From NCBI RefSeq assembly GCF_041296385.1, contig NW_027184084.1, forward strand, positions 1 through 64,000: 64,000 nucleotides of DNA, in the 5' to 3' direction. The position numbers and the translations under genes were made by a program. Shown here in pieces: positions 8,925-20,510 of this stretch. Within the stretch, counting starts at the first letter, position 1. The number at the start of each line of letters is the position of its first letter. The notes beneath the pieces are model-generated. The model searched no databases. It was not told where the DNA came from and saw only the letters and a program-made list of their open reading frames with translations. Origin of the DNA: Aphelocoma coerulescens (lineage: Eukaryota; Chordata; Aves; Passeriformes; Corvidae).

Positions 8925-11900
8925 AGGGGCCCTGCCTCTAGCCAGGTAGAGGAAAGGGATAATCGGGTCCTTTGGACTGTGTGGGTCCGATGGCCTGGCA
9001 CAGCTGACCCACAAAAATACACGGCTTTGGTTGACACAGGCGCTCAATGTACTCGGATGCCATCAAGGTATGTGGGAGCAGAACCCATTTCTATTTGTGG
9101 GGTGACAGGAGGATCCCAGCAGCGGACTGTACTGGAAGCTGAAGTGAGTTTAACTGGGAACGAGTGGCAGAAACACCCCATCGTGACTGGCCCGGAGGCC
9201 CCGTGCATTCTCGGCATAGACTATCTCAGAAATGGATATTTCAAGGACCCAAAAGGACATCGTTGGGCTTTTGGGATAGCTGCCGTGGAGACAGAAGATA
9301 TCAGACAACTGAGTACATTGCCTGGCCTCTCAGATGACCCGTCTGCCGTGGGACTGCTAAGAGTTGAAGAACAACAGGCACCAATCGCCACAGCAACCGT
9401 ACACCGTCGGCAATACCGCACCGACAGAGACTCTGTGGTTCCCGTCCATGAGATGATTCGTAAACTGGAGAGCCAAGGGGTGGTCAGCAAGGCCCATTCA
9501 CCTTTCAACAGCCCTATATGGCCAGTGCGTAAGTCCAACGGAGAATGGAGACTGACGGTGGATTACCGTGGCCTGAATGAAGTCACACCACCATTGAGTG
9601 CTGCTGTGCCGGACATGTTGGAACTTCAGTACGAGCTGGAGTCCAAAGCAGCGAAGTGGTACTCCACTATTGACATTGCCAACGCCTTCTTCTCCATTCC
9701 TTTGGCAGCAGAATGCAGGCCCCAGTTTGCTTTCACTTGGAGGGGTGTGCAATACACCTGGAACCGACTGCCCCAGGGGTGGAAGCACAGTCCCACCATT
9801 TGCCACGGACTGATCCAGACTGCACTGGAAAAGGGTGAGGCCCCAGAACATCTGCAATACATCGACGACATCATCGTGTGGGGAAACACAGCAAAGGAAG
9901 TATTTGAGAAAGGAGAGAAAATCATCCAGATTCTCCTGGAAGCTGGCTTTGCCATCAAAAGGAGCAAAGTCAAGGGACCTGCCCAAGAGATCCAGTTCCT
10001 GGGAGTAAAGTGGCAAGATGGACGACGTCAGATTCCCACCGAGGTCGTCAACAAGATCACTGCGATGTCTCCACCGACCAGCAAGAAGGAAACACAAGCT
10101 TTCCTAGGCGCCATAGGTTTTTGGAGAATGCACATTCCTGAGTACAGCCAGATTGTGAGCCCTCTCTACCTGGTTACCCGAAAGAAGAACGATTTCCACT
10201 GGGGCCCTGAACAGCAGCAAGCCTTCGCCCAGATCAAACAGGAAATCGCTCATGCGGTAGCCCTTGGCCCAGTCAGGACAGGACCAGAGGTGAAGAACGT
10301 GCTCTACTCTGCAGCCGGGAGCCATGGTCTGTCCTGGAGCCTCTGGCAGAAGGTGCCTGGTGAGACTCGTGGCCGACCACTGGGATTCTGGAGCCGAAGC
10401 TACAGAGGATCGGAAGCCAACTACACTCCCACAGAGAAGGAAATCTTGGCCGCCTATGAAGGAGTCCAAGCTGCCTCAGAGGTAATCGGCACAGAGGCAC
10501 AACTCCTCCTGGCACCCCGACTACCAGTGCTGGGGTGGATGTTCAAGGGAAAGGTTCCTTCCAGGCATCACGCCACCGACACCACATGGAGCAAATGGAT
10601 TGCTCTCATCACACAGCGTGCCCGTATTGGAAACCCGACTCGCCCTGGGATTCTGGAAATTATAACAAACTGGCCTGAAGGTGAGACTTTTGGATTATCT
10701 TCTGAAGAAGAGGAAGAGCAAGTGACTCGTGCTGAGGAAGCCCCACCATATAATGAGCTACCGGAGACTGAAAGACATTATGCCCTCTTCACTGATGGTT
10801 CCTGCCGAATTGTAGGCACTAACAGGAAGTGGAAAGCTGCAGTATGGAGCCCCACACGGCAAGTTGCACAAGCTACCGAGGGACAAGGTGGATCGAGTCA
10901 GGTTGCAGAGCTTAAAGCCGTCCAGCTGGCTTTGGATATTGCTGAACGAGAGAAGTGGCCGAGGCTCTATGTCTACACCGACTCGTGGATGGTAGCTAAT
11001 GCTCTGTGGGGATGGCTGGTTCGCTGGAGAAAAGCCAACTGGCAGCGCAGAGGGAAACCCATCTGGGCCGCTGAGATTTGGCAGGACGTCGCCGCCCGAG
11101 TAGAGAAGCTGACCGTGAAGGTTCGACACGTGGATGCGCACGTACCCAAGAGTCGGGCTAATGAAGAACATCGCAACAACGAGCAGGTGGACGGAGCTGC
11201 CAAGTTGAAAGTATCACAGGTGGATCTGGACTGGCAGCACAAGGGAGAATTATTCCTAGCTCGTTGGGCCCATGATGCCTCTGGTCATCAGGGGAGAGAT
11301 GCAACATACCAATGGGCCCGTGACCGAGGGGTGGACCTTACCATGGACAGCATCTCACAGGTCATCCACAGTTGTGAGACCTGTGCTGCAATCAAACAGG
11401 CCAAGCGGGTGAAGCCTCTGTGGTACGGTGGACGATGGTCAAAGTACAGGTATGGGGAAGCCTGGCAAGTTGATTACATCACCCTTCCCCAAACTCGCCA
11501 AGGCAAGCGCTACGTGTTGACCATGGTTGAAGCAACCACTGGATGGCTGGAGACCTACCCTGTGCCTCATGCTACAGCCCGGAACACCATCTTGGGCCTG
11601 GAAAAGCAAGTCCTGTGGAGACATGGCACCCCCGACAGGATCGAGTCAGACAACGGGACTCATTTTAAGAACAGCCTCATCAACACCTGGGCCAGAGAAC
11701 ACGGTATCGAATGGATATATCACATTCCTTATCATGCACCAGCTGCCGGAAAAGTTGAACGCTGCAATGGACTACTTAAAACCACCCTAAAGGCACTTGG
11801 TGGGGGGACCTTCAAAAATTGGGAAGTGAACTTAGCGAAGGCTACCTGGATGGTCAATACCCGAGGGTCCATCAATCGAGCTGGTCCTGCCGAGTCCGAA

Positions 11901-12119
11901 CCCTTGCACACAGTGGATGGAGATAGAGTCCCTGTGGTACACCTGAGAGGTATTTTAGGAAAGACTGTTTGGATTAATCCCACCTCAGGCAAAGGCAAAC
12001 CCATCCGTGGGATTGTCTTTGCTCAAGGACCTGGTTGCACTTGGTGGGTAATGCAAAAAGATGGGGAAACCCGTTGTGTACCACAGGGAGACCTAATCTT
12101 AGGTGAGAACGGTGTGTAG
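8925..12119 (+). CDS. pol: Pol polyprotein, copy 2
   Basis: Open frame with all protease, RT, RNase H and integrase motifs described for copy 1. It is the only copy with Tyr at residue 82 (numbered from the GTG at 8979), in the protease LGID(Y/N)L segment. An aromatic or leucine is common there in retroviral proteases, so this may be the ancestral state and Asn in the other copies the derived one. It has K330, E757 and D786 as in copies 3-5, and the silent C in the His276 codon as in copy 1. Confidence 0.9.
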   Translation, partial: RGPASSQVEERDNRVLWTVWVRWPGTADPQKYTALVDTGAQCTRMPSRYVGAEPISICGVTGGSQQRTVLEAEVSLTGNEWQKHPIVTGPEAPCILGIDYLRNGYFKDPKGHRWAFGIAAVETEDIRQLSTLPGLSDDPSAVGLLRVEEQQAPIATATVHRRQYRTDRDSVVPVHEMIRKLESQGVVSKAHSPFNSPIWPVRKSNGEWRLTVDYRGLNEVTPPLSAAVPDMLELQYELESKAAKWYSTIDIANAFFSIPLAAECRPQFAFTWRGVQYTWNRLPQGWKHSPTICHGLIQTALEKGEAPEHLQYIDDIIVWGNTAKEVFEKGEKIIQILLEAGFAIKRSKVKGPAQEIQFLGVKWQDGRRQIPTEVVNKITAMSPPTSKKETQAFLGAIGFWRMHIPEYSQIVSPLYLVTRKKNDFHWGPEQQQAFAQIKQEIAHAVALGPVRTGPEVKNVLYSAAGSHGLSWSLWQKVPGETRGRPLGFWSRSYRGSEANYTPTEKEILAAYEGVQAASEVIGTEAQLLLAPRLPVLGWMFKGKVPSRHHATDTTWSKWIALITQRARIGNPTRPGILEIITNWPEGETFGLSSEEEEEQVTRAEEAPPYNELPETERHYALFTDGSCRIVGTNRKWKAAVWSPTRQVAQATEGQGGSSQVAELKAVQLALDIAEREKWPRLYVYTDSWMVANALWGWLVRWRKANWQRRGKPIWAAEIWQDVAARVEKLTVKVRHVDAHVPKSRANEEHRNNEQVDGAAKLKVSQVDLDWQHKGELFLARWAHDASGHQGRDATYQWARDRGVDLTMDSISQVIHSCETCAAIKQAKRVKPLWYGGRWSKYRYGEAWQVDYITLPQTRQGKRYVLTMVEATTGWLETYPVPHATARNTILGLEKQVLWRHGTPDRIESDNGTHFKNSLINTWAREHGIEWIYHIPYHAPAAGKVERCNGLLKTTLKALGGGTFKNWEVNLAKATWMVNTRGSINRAGPAESEPLHTVDGDRVPVVHLRGILGKTVWINPTSGKGKPIRGIVFAQGPGCTWWVMQKDGETRCVPQGDLILGENGV

Positions 12120-12223
12120 GGTTTCATTGTATATATATATATATATGTATGTATGTGTGTTTAGAGTTTAAGAAGGTATTGATTTGGGATGCTGTAGATG
12201 GTAATAGAATACGGGGTGGATAA

Positions 12224-12776
12224 TGTCCTGGGTTGAGGTGTATTCTATTACCATCCTCATGAGCTGTTGAAATCAGGTGGGGCAGTGTTTCCTTGCCTCC
12301 TCCCCCCAGACTATCTTTCTGTTAATGGCCCATCATTGTCCTGCCCATGACTCAGAGATAACTCCCTCCGGACTATCTTCTGTTAACGAGCCTAATCAAC
12401 ACTTGGCCTCATGACTCATTACCCCATTGTGAGATGCTCCACCCAGAGGGAGGAACCAAGCATCCCATTGTGGATATAATCTGGGACTCTGAGCACCAAA
12501 GACACTGGCTCCACTGGATTTCCAGAGGACAGGAGCTACACAGCCACCGCTGGACTTTCTGAGGAAGAGCAGACCCCTTCTACTACAGGATCACCACTTC
12601 AGAGGACTGCAGCCACCACTCCACCAGACTGCTACCACTACCCTGCCTAATAGGGACTCAGGTCGTATCTTGACTCTGTCAGTGTTTTCTTTTACTTTCT
12701 TTTCCTTTTCTTTAATTTCCATTAAATGGTTATTCTGACTTGGTGCCTCTCACTGGTTTGTTTTCAAACTAGTACA
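12224..12776 (+). repeat. Shared LTR between array copies 2 and 3
   Basis: A 553-bp LTR bounded by TGTCCTGGG and ACTAGTACA, preceded by the same inverted-repeat arm and followed by the Lys-type primer-binding site at 12782. I saw no difference from the other LTRs by eye. Confidence 0.85.
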
Positions 12777-12854
12777 TAATTTGGCGCCCAACGTGCGGCC
12801 TACCCTGAGAGAAAGTCAGAATTCCAATCTTGTATTAACAGAAACCTATTCACC

Positions 12855-14687
12855 ATGGTGCTCAGCTTGTCTGCATGGGTTCTGTATCTTGCTCTCTATA
12901 GTTTTCCTCACATGGGGAACTACCTGCCTGTTGTGTTACTCCTGTTAAAACCAGGGACTGGTATGAGAATTGCTTTATTGGTTTATTATGTCTATAGCAT
13001 AATAACCTGCGAGGCGATGAATACCATTCGGAATATATACTCAATTTTGTTTGGCTGTCCTAGTCTGGGCTCCTATGTCTGGGATCTCTTCAACAATCGC
13101 ACCCAGCCCCTGGTGGGAGGAGTAGAGAGTGGTTTCTTCCAGCCGTTCAGGCCAGGCACAGCAGTTTTTGAAAATATTGAGTTCCCTCTGGATGTTAAGG
13201 ATGGTATAATCTTCTTGTCAGTTCTATTCTCTTTTTTCTCTATGGCCTGCATTGTGTACACCATGCTTAGAAACAGAACGCTACTTAGTGTGGTGCAACG
13301 TCTGCTTGAGGAGGAGGTAAAAAGGAGCAAAGCAGCAAATACCATGTCTACACAGACTGCCACACAGAAAGGAAGCAAAAGCAAAGCAACAGGGTCCATC
13401 TCTACGCAGACTGACACAGAGGAGAAAGAAACCAAATGCAAAACAACAGCATCCATCTCTACACAGGCTATCACAGAGGAGAAAGGAACCAAAAACAAAA
13501 CAACAGCGTCCATGACTACGCAGACTGACTCAGAGGAGAAAGGAACCAAAAGCACTGTCAGCGTCCCCATGCAAACTGTCACTGAACCAGAACAGCCCAA
13601 ACCGATTGCAGTTGCCCCCGTGCAGAAGAAGAAATCAAAAAGCAAGTCAGTCCGCATAGTGACTGATGAGGATGCAGCAGGACCTTCACATCCAGCAGAA
13701 GAGGCAGAGCCAGAGATCATCACTCGGTCCCTATCCCTGGGTGAGCTGCGTGACCTGCGGAGGGAATTCACGTGCCAGACGAACGAGTCCGTCCTGACCT
13801 GGCTGCTCCGCTTCTGGGACGCTGCAGCCAATGACACCATTCTGGACGGAAGTGAGGCCAGGCAGCTGGGATCTCTGTCCCGGGATGTGGTCATTGACCA
13901 GGGGATCGGGAGAACCCAAGAAACTCTCAGCCTCTGGCGGCGACTGCTTACAAGTGTCAGGGACAGGTACCTTTGTAAAGAAGACCTCCAGGTGCACCAA
14001 GGGAAATGGAGCACAATGGAACAAGGTATCCGGTGCCTGAGGGAATTGGCTGTGCTGGAGATCATTTTCTCAGAAGACGAGAGATTTCCTAAGAGCCCAG
14101 ATGGTGTCCAGTGCACGTCACAGATGTGGTTGAGGTTCGCACGCCTTGGACCAGAGATATACTCCCGTTACCTGGCAACGCTGCAATGGAGGGAAGGTGA
14201 GGACAGGGTGGGCGTCTTGGTGAACAAACTGAGGATTTACGAGGACACCGTCACAGCCCCGTTTCGCACCCATGTCTCATCAGTGGAAACAAGTCTTTCA
14301 GCTGAGCAAGTCCGGAGTTTGATTGAAGAAGGCCATCAGAAATTGAAAAAGGAACTTAAGGAAGAGATTTACCAGATCTCGCCAGAACCAACAAGAGTCT
14401 CTGCGATTAGGAGCCGGCGTCCCCCAACCAGGGAGAGAGGATACACCCCACGAGGTAATCTCTGGTTTTTCCTTCAGGAACATGGAGAAGACATGAGTAA
14501 GTGGCATGGAAAACCCACCTCCTCCTTAGCAGCCAGGGTACGTGAACTAAAAAGAGGGACAACTACCACAAGAAGCGCATCTAGAGTCAACATTGCTCCG
14601 GTCTCTCGCACACAGAACTCCAGACGATACCAGAATGATAGCATGACTGATCCTCTTGAAGGGACCTCAGGAACATATTCACCGTAA
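12855..14687 (+). CDS. gag: Gag, copy 3
   Basis: An intact 610-codon frame. It differs from copies 1, 2 and 4 at 14405 (C to G, silent Ala codon) and 14654 (C to T, silent), and just after the stop at 14693 and 14695. These four variants are shared exactly with copy 5. Domain content is as in copy 1, with the TQT repeats at 13347-13571. Confidence 0.9.
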   Translation: MVLSLSAWVLYLALYSFPHMGNYLPVVLLLLKPGTGMRIALLVYYVYSIITCEAMNTIRNIYSILFGCPSLGSYVWDLFNNRTQPLVGGVESGFFQPFRPGTAVFENIEFPLDVKDGIIFLSVLFSFFSMACIVYTMLRNRTLLSVVQRLLEEEVKRSKAANTMSTQTATQKGSKSKATGSISTQTDTEEKETKCKTTASISTQAITEEKGTKNKTTASMTTQTDSEEKGTKSTVSVPMQTVTEPEQPKPIAVAPVQKKKSKSKSVRIVTDEDAAGPSHPAEEAEPEIITRSLSLGELRDLRREFTCQTNESVLTWLLRFWDAAANDTILDGSEARQLGSLSRDVVIDQGIGRTQETLSLWRRLLTSVRDRYLCKEDLQVHQGKWSTMEQGIRCLRELAVLEIIFSEDERFPKSPDGVQCTSQMWLRFARLGPEIYSRYLATLQWREGEDRVGVLVNKLRIYEDTVTAPFRTHVSSVETSLSAEQVRSLIEEGHQKLKKELKEEIYQISPEPTRVSAIRSRRPPTRERGYTPRGNLWFFLQEHGEDMSKWHGKPTSSLAARVRELKRGTTTTRSASRVNIAPVSRTQNSRRYQNDSMTDPLEGTSGTYSP

Positions 14688-14717
14688 GGGAGCAACATGC
14701 ACCAGAACCAGGAATAG

Positions 14718-17700
14718 AGGGGCCCTGCCTCTAGCCAGGTAGAGGAAAGGGATAATCGGGTCCTTTGGACTGTGTGGGTCCGATGGCCTGGCACAGCTGA
14801 CCCACAAAAATACACGGCTTTGGTTGACACAGGCGCTCAATGTACTCGGATGCCATCAAGGTATGTGGGAGCAGAACCCATTTCTATTTGTGGGGTGACA
14901 GGAGGATCCCAGCAGCGGACTGTACTGGAAGCTGAAGTGAGTTTAACTGGGAACGAGTGGCAGAAACACCCCATCGTGACTGGCCCGGAGGCCCCGTGCA
15001 TTCTCGGCATAGACAATCTCAGAAATGGATATTTCAAGGACCCAAAAGGACATCGTTGGGCTTTTGGGATAGCTGCCGTGGAGACAGAAGATATCAGACA
15101 ACTGAGTACATTGCCTGGCCTCTCAGATGACCCGTCTGCCGTGGGACTGCTAAGAGTTGAAGAACAACAGGCACCAATCGCCACAGCAACCGTACACCGT
15201 CGGCAATACCGCACCGACAGAGACTCTGTGGTTCCCGTCCATGAGATGATTCGTAAACTGGAGAGCCAAGGGGTGGTCAGCAAGGCCCATTCACCTTTCA
15301 ACAGCCCTATATGGCCAGTGCGTAAGTCCAACGGAGAATGGAGACTGACGGTGGATTACCGTGGCCTGAATGAAGTCACACCACCATTGAGTGCTGCTGT
15401 GCCGGACATGTTGGAACTTCAGTACGAGCTGGAGTCCAAAGCAGCGAAGTGGTACTCCACTATTGACATTGCCAACGCCTTCTTCTCCATTCCTTTGGCA
15501 GCAGAATGCAGGCCCCAGTTTGCTTTCACTTGGAGGGGTGTGCAATACACCTGGAACCGACTGCCCCAGGGGTGGAAGCACAGTCCCACCATTTGCCATG
15601 GACTGATCCAGACTGCACTGGAAAAGGGTGAGGCCCCAGAACATCTGCAATACATCGACGACATCATCGTGTGGGGAAACACAGCAAAGGAAGTATTTGA
15701 GAAAGGAGAGAAAATCATCCAGATTCTCCTGGAAGCTGGCTTTGCCATCAAAAGGAGCAAAGTCAAGGGACCTGCCCAAGAGATCCAGTTCCTGGGAGTA
15801 AAGTGGCAAGATGGACGACGTCAGATTCCCACCGAGGTCGTCAACAAGATCACTGCGATGTCTCCACCGACCAGCAAGAAGGAAACACAAGCTTTCCTAG
15901 GCGCCATAGGTTTTTGGAGAATGCACATTCCTGAGTACAGCCAGATTGTGAGCCCTCTCTACCTGGTTACCCGAAAGAAGAACGATTTCCACTGGGGCCC
16001 TGAACAGCAGCAAGCCTTCGCCCAGATCAAACAGGAAATCGCTCATGCGGTAGCCCTTGGCCCAGTCAGGACAGGACCAGAGGTGAAGAACGTGCTCTAC
16101 TCTGCAGCCGGGAGCCATGGTCTGTCCTGGAGCCTCTGGCAGAAGGTGCCTGGTGAGACTCGTGGCCGACCACTGGGATTCTGGAGCCGAAGCTACAGAG
16201 GATCGGAAGCCAACTACACTCCCACAGAGAAGGAAATCTTGGCCGCCTATGAAGGAGTCCAAGCTGCCTCAGAGGTAATCGGCACAGAGGCACAACTCCT
16301 CCTGGCACCCCGACTACCAGTGCTGGGGTGGATGTTCAAGGGAAAGGTTCCTTCCAGGCATCACGCCACCGACACCACATGGAGCAAATGGATTGCTCTC
16401 ATCACACAGCGTGCCCGTATTGGAAACCCGACTCGCCCTGGGATTCTGGAAATTATAACAAACTGGCCTGAAGGTGAGACTTTTGGATTATCTTCTGAAG
16501 AAGAGGAAGAGCAAGTGACTCGTGCTGAGGAAGCCCCACCATATAATGAGCTACCGGAGACTGAAAGACATTATGCCCTCTTCACTGATGGTTCCTGCCG
16601 AATTGTAGGCACTAACAGGAAGTGGAAAGCTGCAGTATGGAGCCCCACACGGCAAGTTGCACAAGCTACCGAGGGACAAGGTGGATCGAGTCAGGTTGCA
16701 GAGCTTAAAGCCGTCCAGCTGGCTTTGGATATTGCTGAACGAGAGAAGTGGCCGAGGCTCTATGTCTACACCGACTCGTGGATGGTAGCTAATGCTCTGT
16801 GGGGATGGCTGGTTCGCTGGAGAAAAGCCAACTGGCAGCGCAGAGGGAAACCCATCTGGGCCGCTGAGATTTGGCAGGACGTCGCCGCCCGAGTAGAGAA
16901 GCTGACCGTGAAGGTTCGACACGTGGATGCGCACGTACCCAAGAGTCGGGCTAATGAAGAACATCGCAACAACGAGCAGGTGGACGGAGCTGCCAAGTTG
17001 AAAGTATCACAGGTGGATCTGGACTGGCAGCACAAGGGAGAATTATTCCTAGCTCGTTGGGCCCATGATGCCTCTGGTCATCAGGGGAGAGATGCAACAT
17101 ACCAATGGGCCCGTGACCGAGGGGTGGACCTTACCATGGACAGCATCTCACAGGTCATCCACAGTTGTGAGACCTGTGCTGCAATCAAACAGGCCAAGCG
17201 GGTGAAGCCTCTGTGGTACGGTGGACGATGGTCAAAGTACAGGTATGGGGAAGCCTGGCAAGTTGATTACATCACCCTTCCCCAAACTCGCCAAGGCAAG
17301 CGCTACGTGTTGACCATGGTTGAAGCAACCACTGGATGGCTGGAGACCTACCCTGTGCCTCATGCTACAGCCCGGAACACCATCTTGGGCCTGGAAAAGC
17401 AAGTCCTGTGGAGACATGGCACCCCCGACAGGATCGAGTCAGACAACGGGACTCATTTTAAGAACAGCCTCATCAACACCTGGGCCAGAGAACACGGTAT
17501 CGAATGGATATATCACATTCCTTATCATGCACCAGCTGCCGGAAAAGTTGAACGCTGCAATGGACTACTTAAAACCACCCTAAAGGCACTTGGTGGGGGG
17601 ACCTTCAAAAATTGGGAAGTGAACTTAGCGAAGGCTACCTGGATGGTCAATACCCGAGGGTCCATCAATCGAGCTGGTCCTGCCGAGTCCGAACCCTTGC

Positions 17701-17912
17701 ACACAGTGGATGGAGATAGAGTCCCTGTGGTACACCTGAGAGGTATTTTAGGAAAGACTGTTTGGATTAATCCCACCTCAGGCAAAGGCAAACCCATCCG
17801 TGGGATTGTCTTTGCTCAAGGACCTGGTTGCACTTGGTGGGTAATGCAAAAAGATGGGGAAACCCGTTGTGTACCACAGGGAGACCTAATCTTAGGTGAG
17901 AACGGTGTGTAG
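14718..17912 (+). CDS. pol: Pol polyprotein, copy 3
   Basis: Open frame with an intact protease DTGA, RT YIDD, RNase H acidic residues and integrase HHCC and DDE. N82, K330, E757 and D786 (numbered from the GTG at 14772). It carries T at 15599, a silent change in the His codon of the RT ICHG segment shared with copies 4 and 5 but not 1 and 2. Confidence 0.9.
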   Translation, partial: RGPASSQVEERDNRVLWTVWVRWPGTADPQKYTALVDTGAQCTRMPSRYVGAEPISICGVTGGSQQRTVLEAEVSLTGNEWQKHPIVTGPEAPCILGIDNLRNGYFKDPKGHRWAFGIAAVETEDIRQLSTLPGLSDDPSAVGLLRVEEQQAPIATATVHRRQYRTDRDSVVPVHEMIRKLESQGVVSKAHSPFNSPIWPVRKSNGEWRLTVDYRGLNEVTPPLSAAVPDMLELQYELESKAAKWYSTIDIANAFFSIPLAAECRPQFAFTWRGVQYTWNRLPQGWKHSPTICHGLIQTALEKGEAPEHLQYIDDIIVWGNTAKEVFEKGEKIIQILLEAGFAIKRSKVKGPAQEIQFLGVKWQDGRRQIPTEVVNKITAMSPPTSKKETQAFLGAIGFWRMHIPEYSQIVSPLYLVTRKKNDFHWGPEQQQAFAQIKQEIAHAVALGPVRTGPEVKNVLYSAAGSHGLSWSLWQKVPGETRGRPLGFWSRSYRGSEANYTPTEKEILAAYEGVQAASEVIGTEAQLLLAPRLPVLGWMFKGKVPSRHHATDTTWSKWIALITQRARIGNPTRPGILEIITNWPEGETFGLSSEEEEEQVTRAEEAPPYNELPETERHYALFTDGSCRIVGTNRKWKAAVWSPTRQVAQATEGQGGSSQVAELKAVQLALDIAEREKWPRLYVYTDSWMVANALWGWLVRWRKANWQRRGKPIWAAEIWQDVAARVEKLTVKVRHVDAHVPKSRANEEHRNNEQVDGAAKLKVSQVDLDWQHKGELFLARWAHDASGHQGRDATYQWARDRGVDLTMDSISQVIHSCETCAAIKQAKRVKPLWYGGRWSKYRYGEAWQVDYITLPQTRQGKRYVLTMVEATTGWLETYPVPHATARNTILGLEKQVLWRHGTPDRIESDNGTHFKNSLINTWAREHGIEWIYHIPYHAPAAGKVERCNGLLKTTLKALGGGTFKNWEVNLAKATWMVNTRGSINRAGPAESEPLHTVDGDRVPVVHLRGILGKTVWINPTSGKGKPIRGIVFAQGPGCTWWVMQKDGETRCVPQGDLILGENGV

Positions 17913-18016
17913 GGTTTCATTGTATATATATATATATATGTATGTATGTGTGTTTAGAGTTTAAGAAGGTATTGATTTGGGATGCTGTAGATGGTAATAG
18001 AATACGGGGTGGATAA

Positions 18017-18569
18017 TGTCCTGGGTTGAGGTGTATTCTATTACCATCCTCATGAGCTGTTGAAATCAGGTGGGGCAGTGTTTCCTTGCCTCCTCCCCCC
18101 AGACTATCTTTCTGTTAATGGCCCATCATTGTCCTGCCCATGACTCAGAGATAACTCCCTCCGGACTATCTTCTGTTAACGAGCCTAATCAACACTTGGC
18201 CTCATGACTCATTACCCCATTGTGAGATGCTCCACCCAGAGGGAGGAACCAAGCATCCCATTGTGGATATAATCTGGGACTCTGAGCACCAAAGACACTG
18301 GCTCCACTGGATTTCCAGAGGACAGGAGCTACACAGCCACCGCTGGACTTTCTGAGGAAGAGCAGACCCCTTCTACTACAGGATCACCACTTCAGAGGAC
18401 TGCAGCCACCACTCCACCAGACTGCTACCACTACCCTGCCTAATAGGGACTCAGGTCGTATCTTGACTCTGTCAGTGTTTTCTTTTACTTTCTTTTCCTT
18501 TTCTTTAATTTCCATTAAATGGTTATTCTGACTTGGTGCCTCTCACTGGTTTGTTTTCAAACTAGTACA
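18017..18569 (+). repeat. Shared LTR between array copies 3 and 4
   Basis: A 553-bp LTR in the same position relative to pol (105 bp after the pol stop) and gag as the others, with TATA, ATTAAA and a downstream primer-binding site at 18575. Confidence 0.85.
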
Positions 18570-18647
18570 TAATTTGGCGCCCAACGTGCGGCCTACCCTG
18601 AGAGAAAGTCAGAATTCCAATCTTGTATTAACAGAAACCTATTCACC

Positions 18648-20480
18648 ATGGTGCTCAGCTTGTCTGCATGGGTTCTGTATCTTGCTCTCTATAGTTTTCC
18701 TCACATGGGGAACTACCTGCCTGTTGTGTTACTCCTGTTAAAACCAGGGACTGGTATGAGAATTGCTTTATTGGTTTATTATGTCTATAGCATAATAACC
18801 TGCGAGGCGATGAATACCATTCGGAATATATACTCAATTTTGTTTGGCTGTCCTAGTCTGGGCTCCTATGTCTGGGATCTCTTCAACAATCGCACCCAGC
18901 CCCTGGTGGGAGGAGTAGAGAGTGGTTTCTTCCAGCCGTTCAGGCCAGGCACAGCAGTTTTTGAAAATATTGAGTTCCCTCTGGATGTTAAGGATGGTAT
19001 AATCTTCTTGTCAGTTCTATTCTCTTTTTTCTCTATGGCCTGCATTGTGTACACCATGCTTAGAAACAGAACGCTACTTAGTGTGGTGCAACGTCTGCTT
19101 GAGGAGGAGGTAAAAAGGAGCAAAGCAGCAAATACCATGTCTACACAGACTGCCACACAGAAAGGAAGCAAAAGCAAAGCAACAGGGTCCATCTCTACGC
19201 AGACTGACACAGAGGAGAAAGAAACCAAATGCAAAACAACAGCATCCATCTCTACACAGGCTATCACAGAGGAGAAAGGAACCAAAAACAAAACAACAGC
19301 GTCCATGACTACGCAGACTGACTCAGAGGAGAAAGGAACCAAAAGCACTGTCAGCGTCCCCATGCAAACTGTCACTGAACCAGAACAGCCCAAACCGATT
19401 GCAGTTGCCCCCGTGCAGAAGAAGAAATCAAAAAGCAAGTCAGTCCGCATAGTGACTGATGAGGATGCAGCAGGACCTTCACATCCAGCAGAAGAGGCAG
19501 AGCCAGAGATCATCACTCGGTCCCTATCCCTGGGTGAGCTGCGTGACCTGCGGAGGGAATTCACGTGCCAGACGAACGAGTCCGTCCTGACCTGGCTGCT
19601 CCGCTTCTGGGACGCTGCAGCCAATGACACCATTCTGGACGGAAGTGAGGCCAGGCAGCTGGGATCTCTGTCCCGGGATGTGGTCATTGACCAGGGGATC
19701 GGGAGAACCCAAGAAACTCTCAGCCTCTGGCGGCGACTGCTTACAAGTGTCAGGGACAGGTACCTTTGTAAAGAAGACCTCCAGGTGCACCAAGGGAAAT
19801 GGAGCACAATGGAACAAGGTATCCGGTGCCTGAGGGAATTGGCTGTGCTGGAGATCATTTTCTCAGAAGACGAGAGATTTCCTAAGAGCCCAGATGGTGT
19901 CCAGTGCACGTCACAGATGTGGTTGAGGTTCGCACGCCTTGGACCAGAGATATACTCCCGTTACCTGGCAACGCTGCAATGGAGGGAAGGTGAGGACAGG
20001 GTGGGCGTCTTGGTGAACAAACTGAGGATTTACGAGGACACCGTCACAGCCCCGTTTCGCACCCATGTCTCATCAGTGGAAACAAGTCTTTCAGCTGAGC
20101 AAGTCCGGAGTTTGATTGAAGAAGGCCATCAGAAATTGAAAAAGGAACTTAAGGAAGAGATTTACCAGATCTCGCCAGAACCAACAAGAGTCTCTGCCAT
20201 TAGGAGCCGGCGTCCCCCAACCAGGGAGAGAGGATACACCCCACGAGGTAATCTCTGGTTTTTCCTTCAGGAACATGGAGAAGACATGAGTAAGTGGCAT
20301 GGAAAACCCACCTCCTCCTTAGCAGCCAGGGTACGTGAACTAAAAAGAGGGACAACTACCACAAGAAGCGCATCTAGAGTCAACATTGCTCCGGTCTCTC
20401 GCACACAGAACTCCAGACGATACCAGAATGATAGCATGACTGATCCCCTTGAAGGGACCTCAGGAACATATTCACCGTAA
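18648..20480 (+). CDS. gag: Gag, copy 4
   Basis: An intact 610-codon frame. Its 3' end has the copy 1/2 variant type (C, C, T, C), whereas its RT has the copy 3/5 type, so the unit looks recombinant relative to its neighbours. Domain content is unchanged. Confidence 0.9.
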   Translation: MVLSLSAWVLYLALYSFPHMGNYLPVVLLLLKPGTGMRIALLVYYVYSIITCEAMNTIRNIYSILFGCPSLGSYVWDLFNNRTQPLVGGVESGFFQPFRPGTAVFENIEFPLDVKDGIIFLSVLFSFFSMACIVYTMLRNRTLLSVVQRLLEEEVKRSKAANTMSTQTATQKGSKSKATGSISTQTDTEEKETKCKTTASISTQAITEEKGTKNKTTASMTTQTDSEEKGTKSTVSVPMQTVTEPEQPKPIAVAPVQKKKSKSKSVRIVTDEDAAGPSHPAEEAEPEIITRSLSLGELRDLRREFTCQTNESVLTWLLRFWDAAANDTILDGSEARQLGSLSRDVVIDQGIGRTQETLSLWRRLLTSVRDRYLCKEDLQVHQGKWSTMEQGIRCLRELAVLEIIFSEDERFPKSPDGVQCTSQMWLRFARLGPEIYSRYLATLQWREGEDRVGVLVNKLRIYEDTVTAPFRTHVSSVETSLSAEQVRSLIEEGHQKLKKELKEEIYQISPEPTRVSAIRSRRPPTRERGYTPRGNLWFFLQEHGEDMSKWHGKPTSSLAARVRELKRGTTTTRSASRVNIAPVSRTQNSRRYQNDSMTDPLEGTSGTYSP

Positions 20481-20510
20481 GGGAGTACCATGCACCAGAA
20501 CCAGGAATAG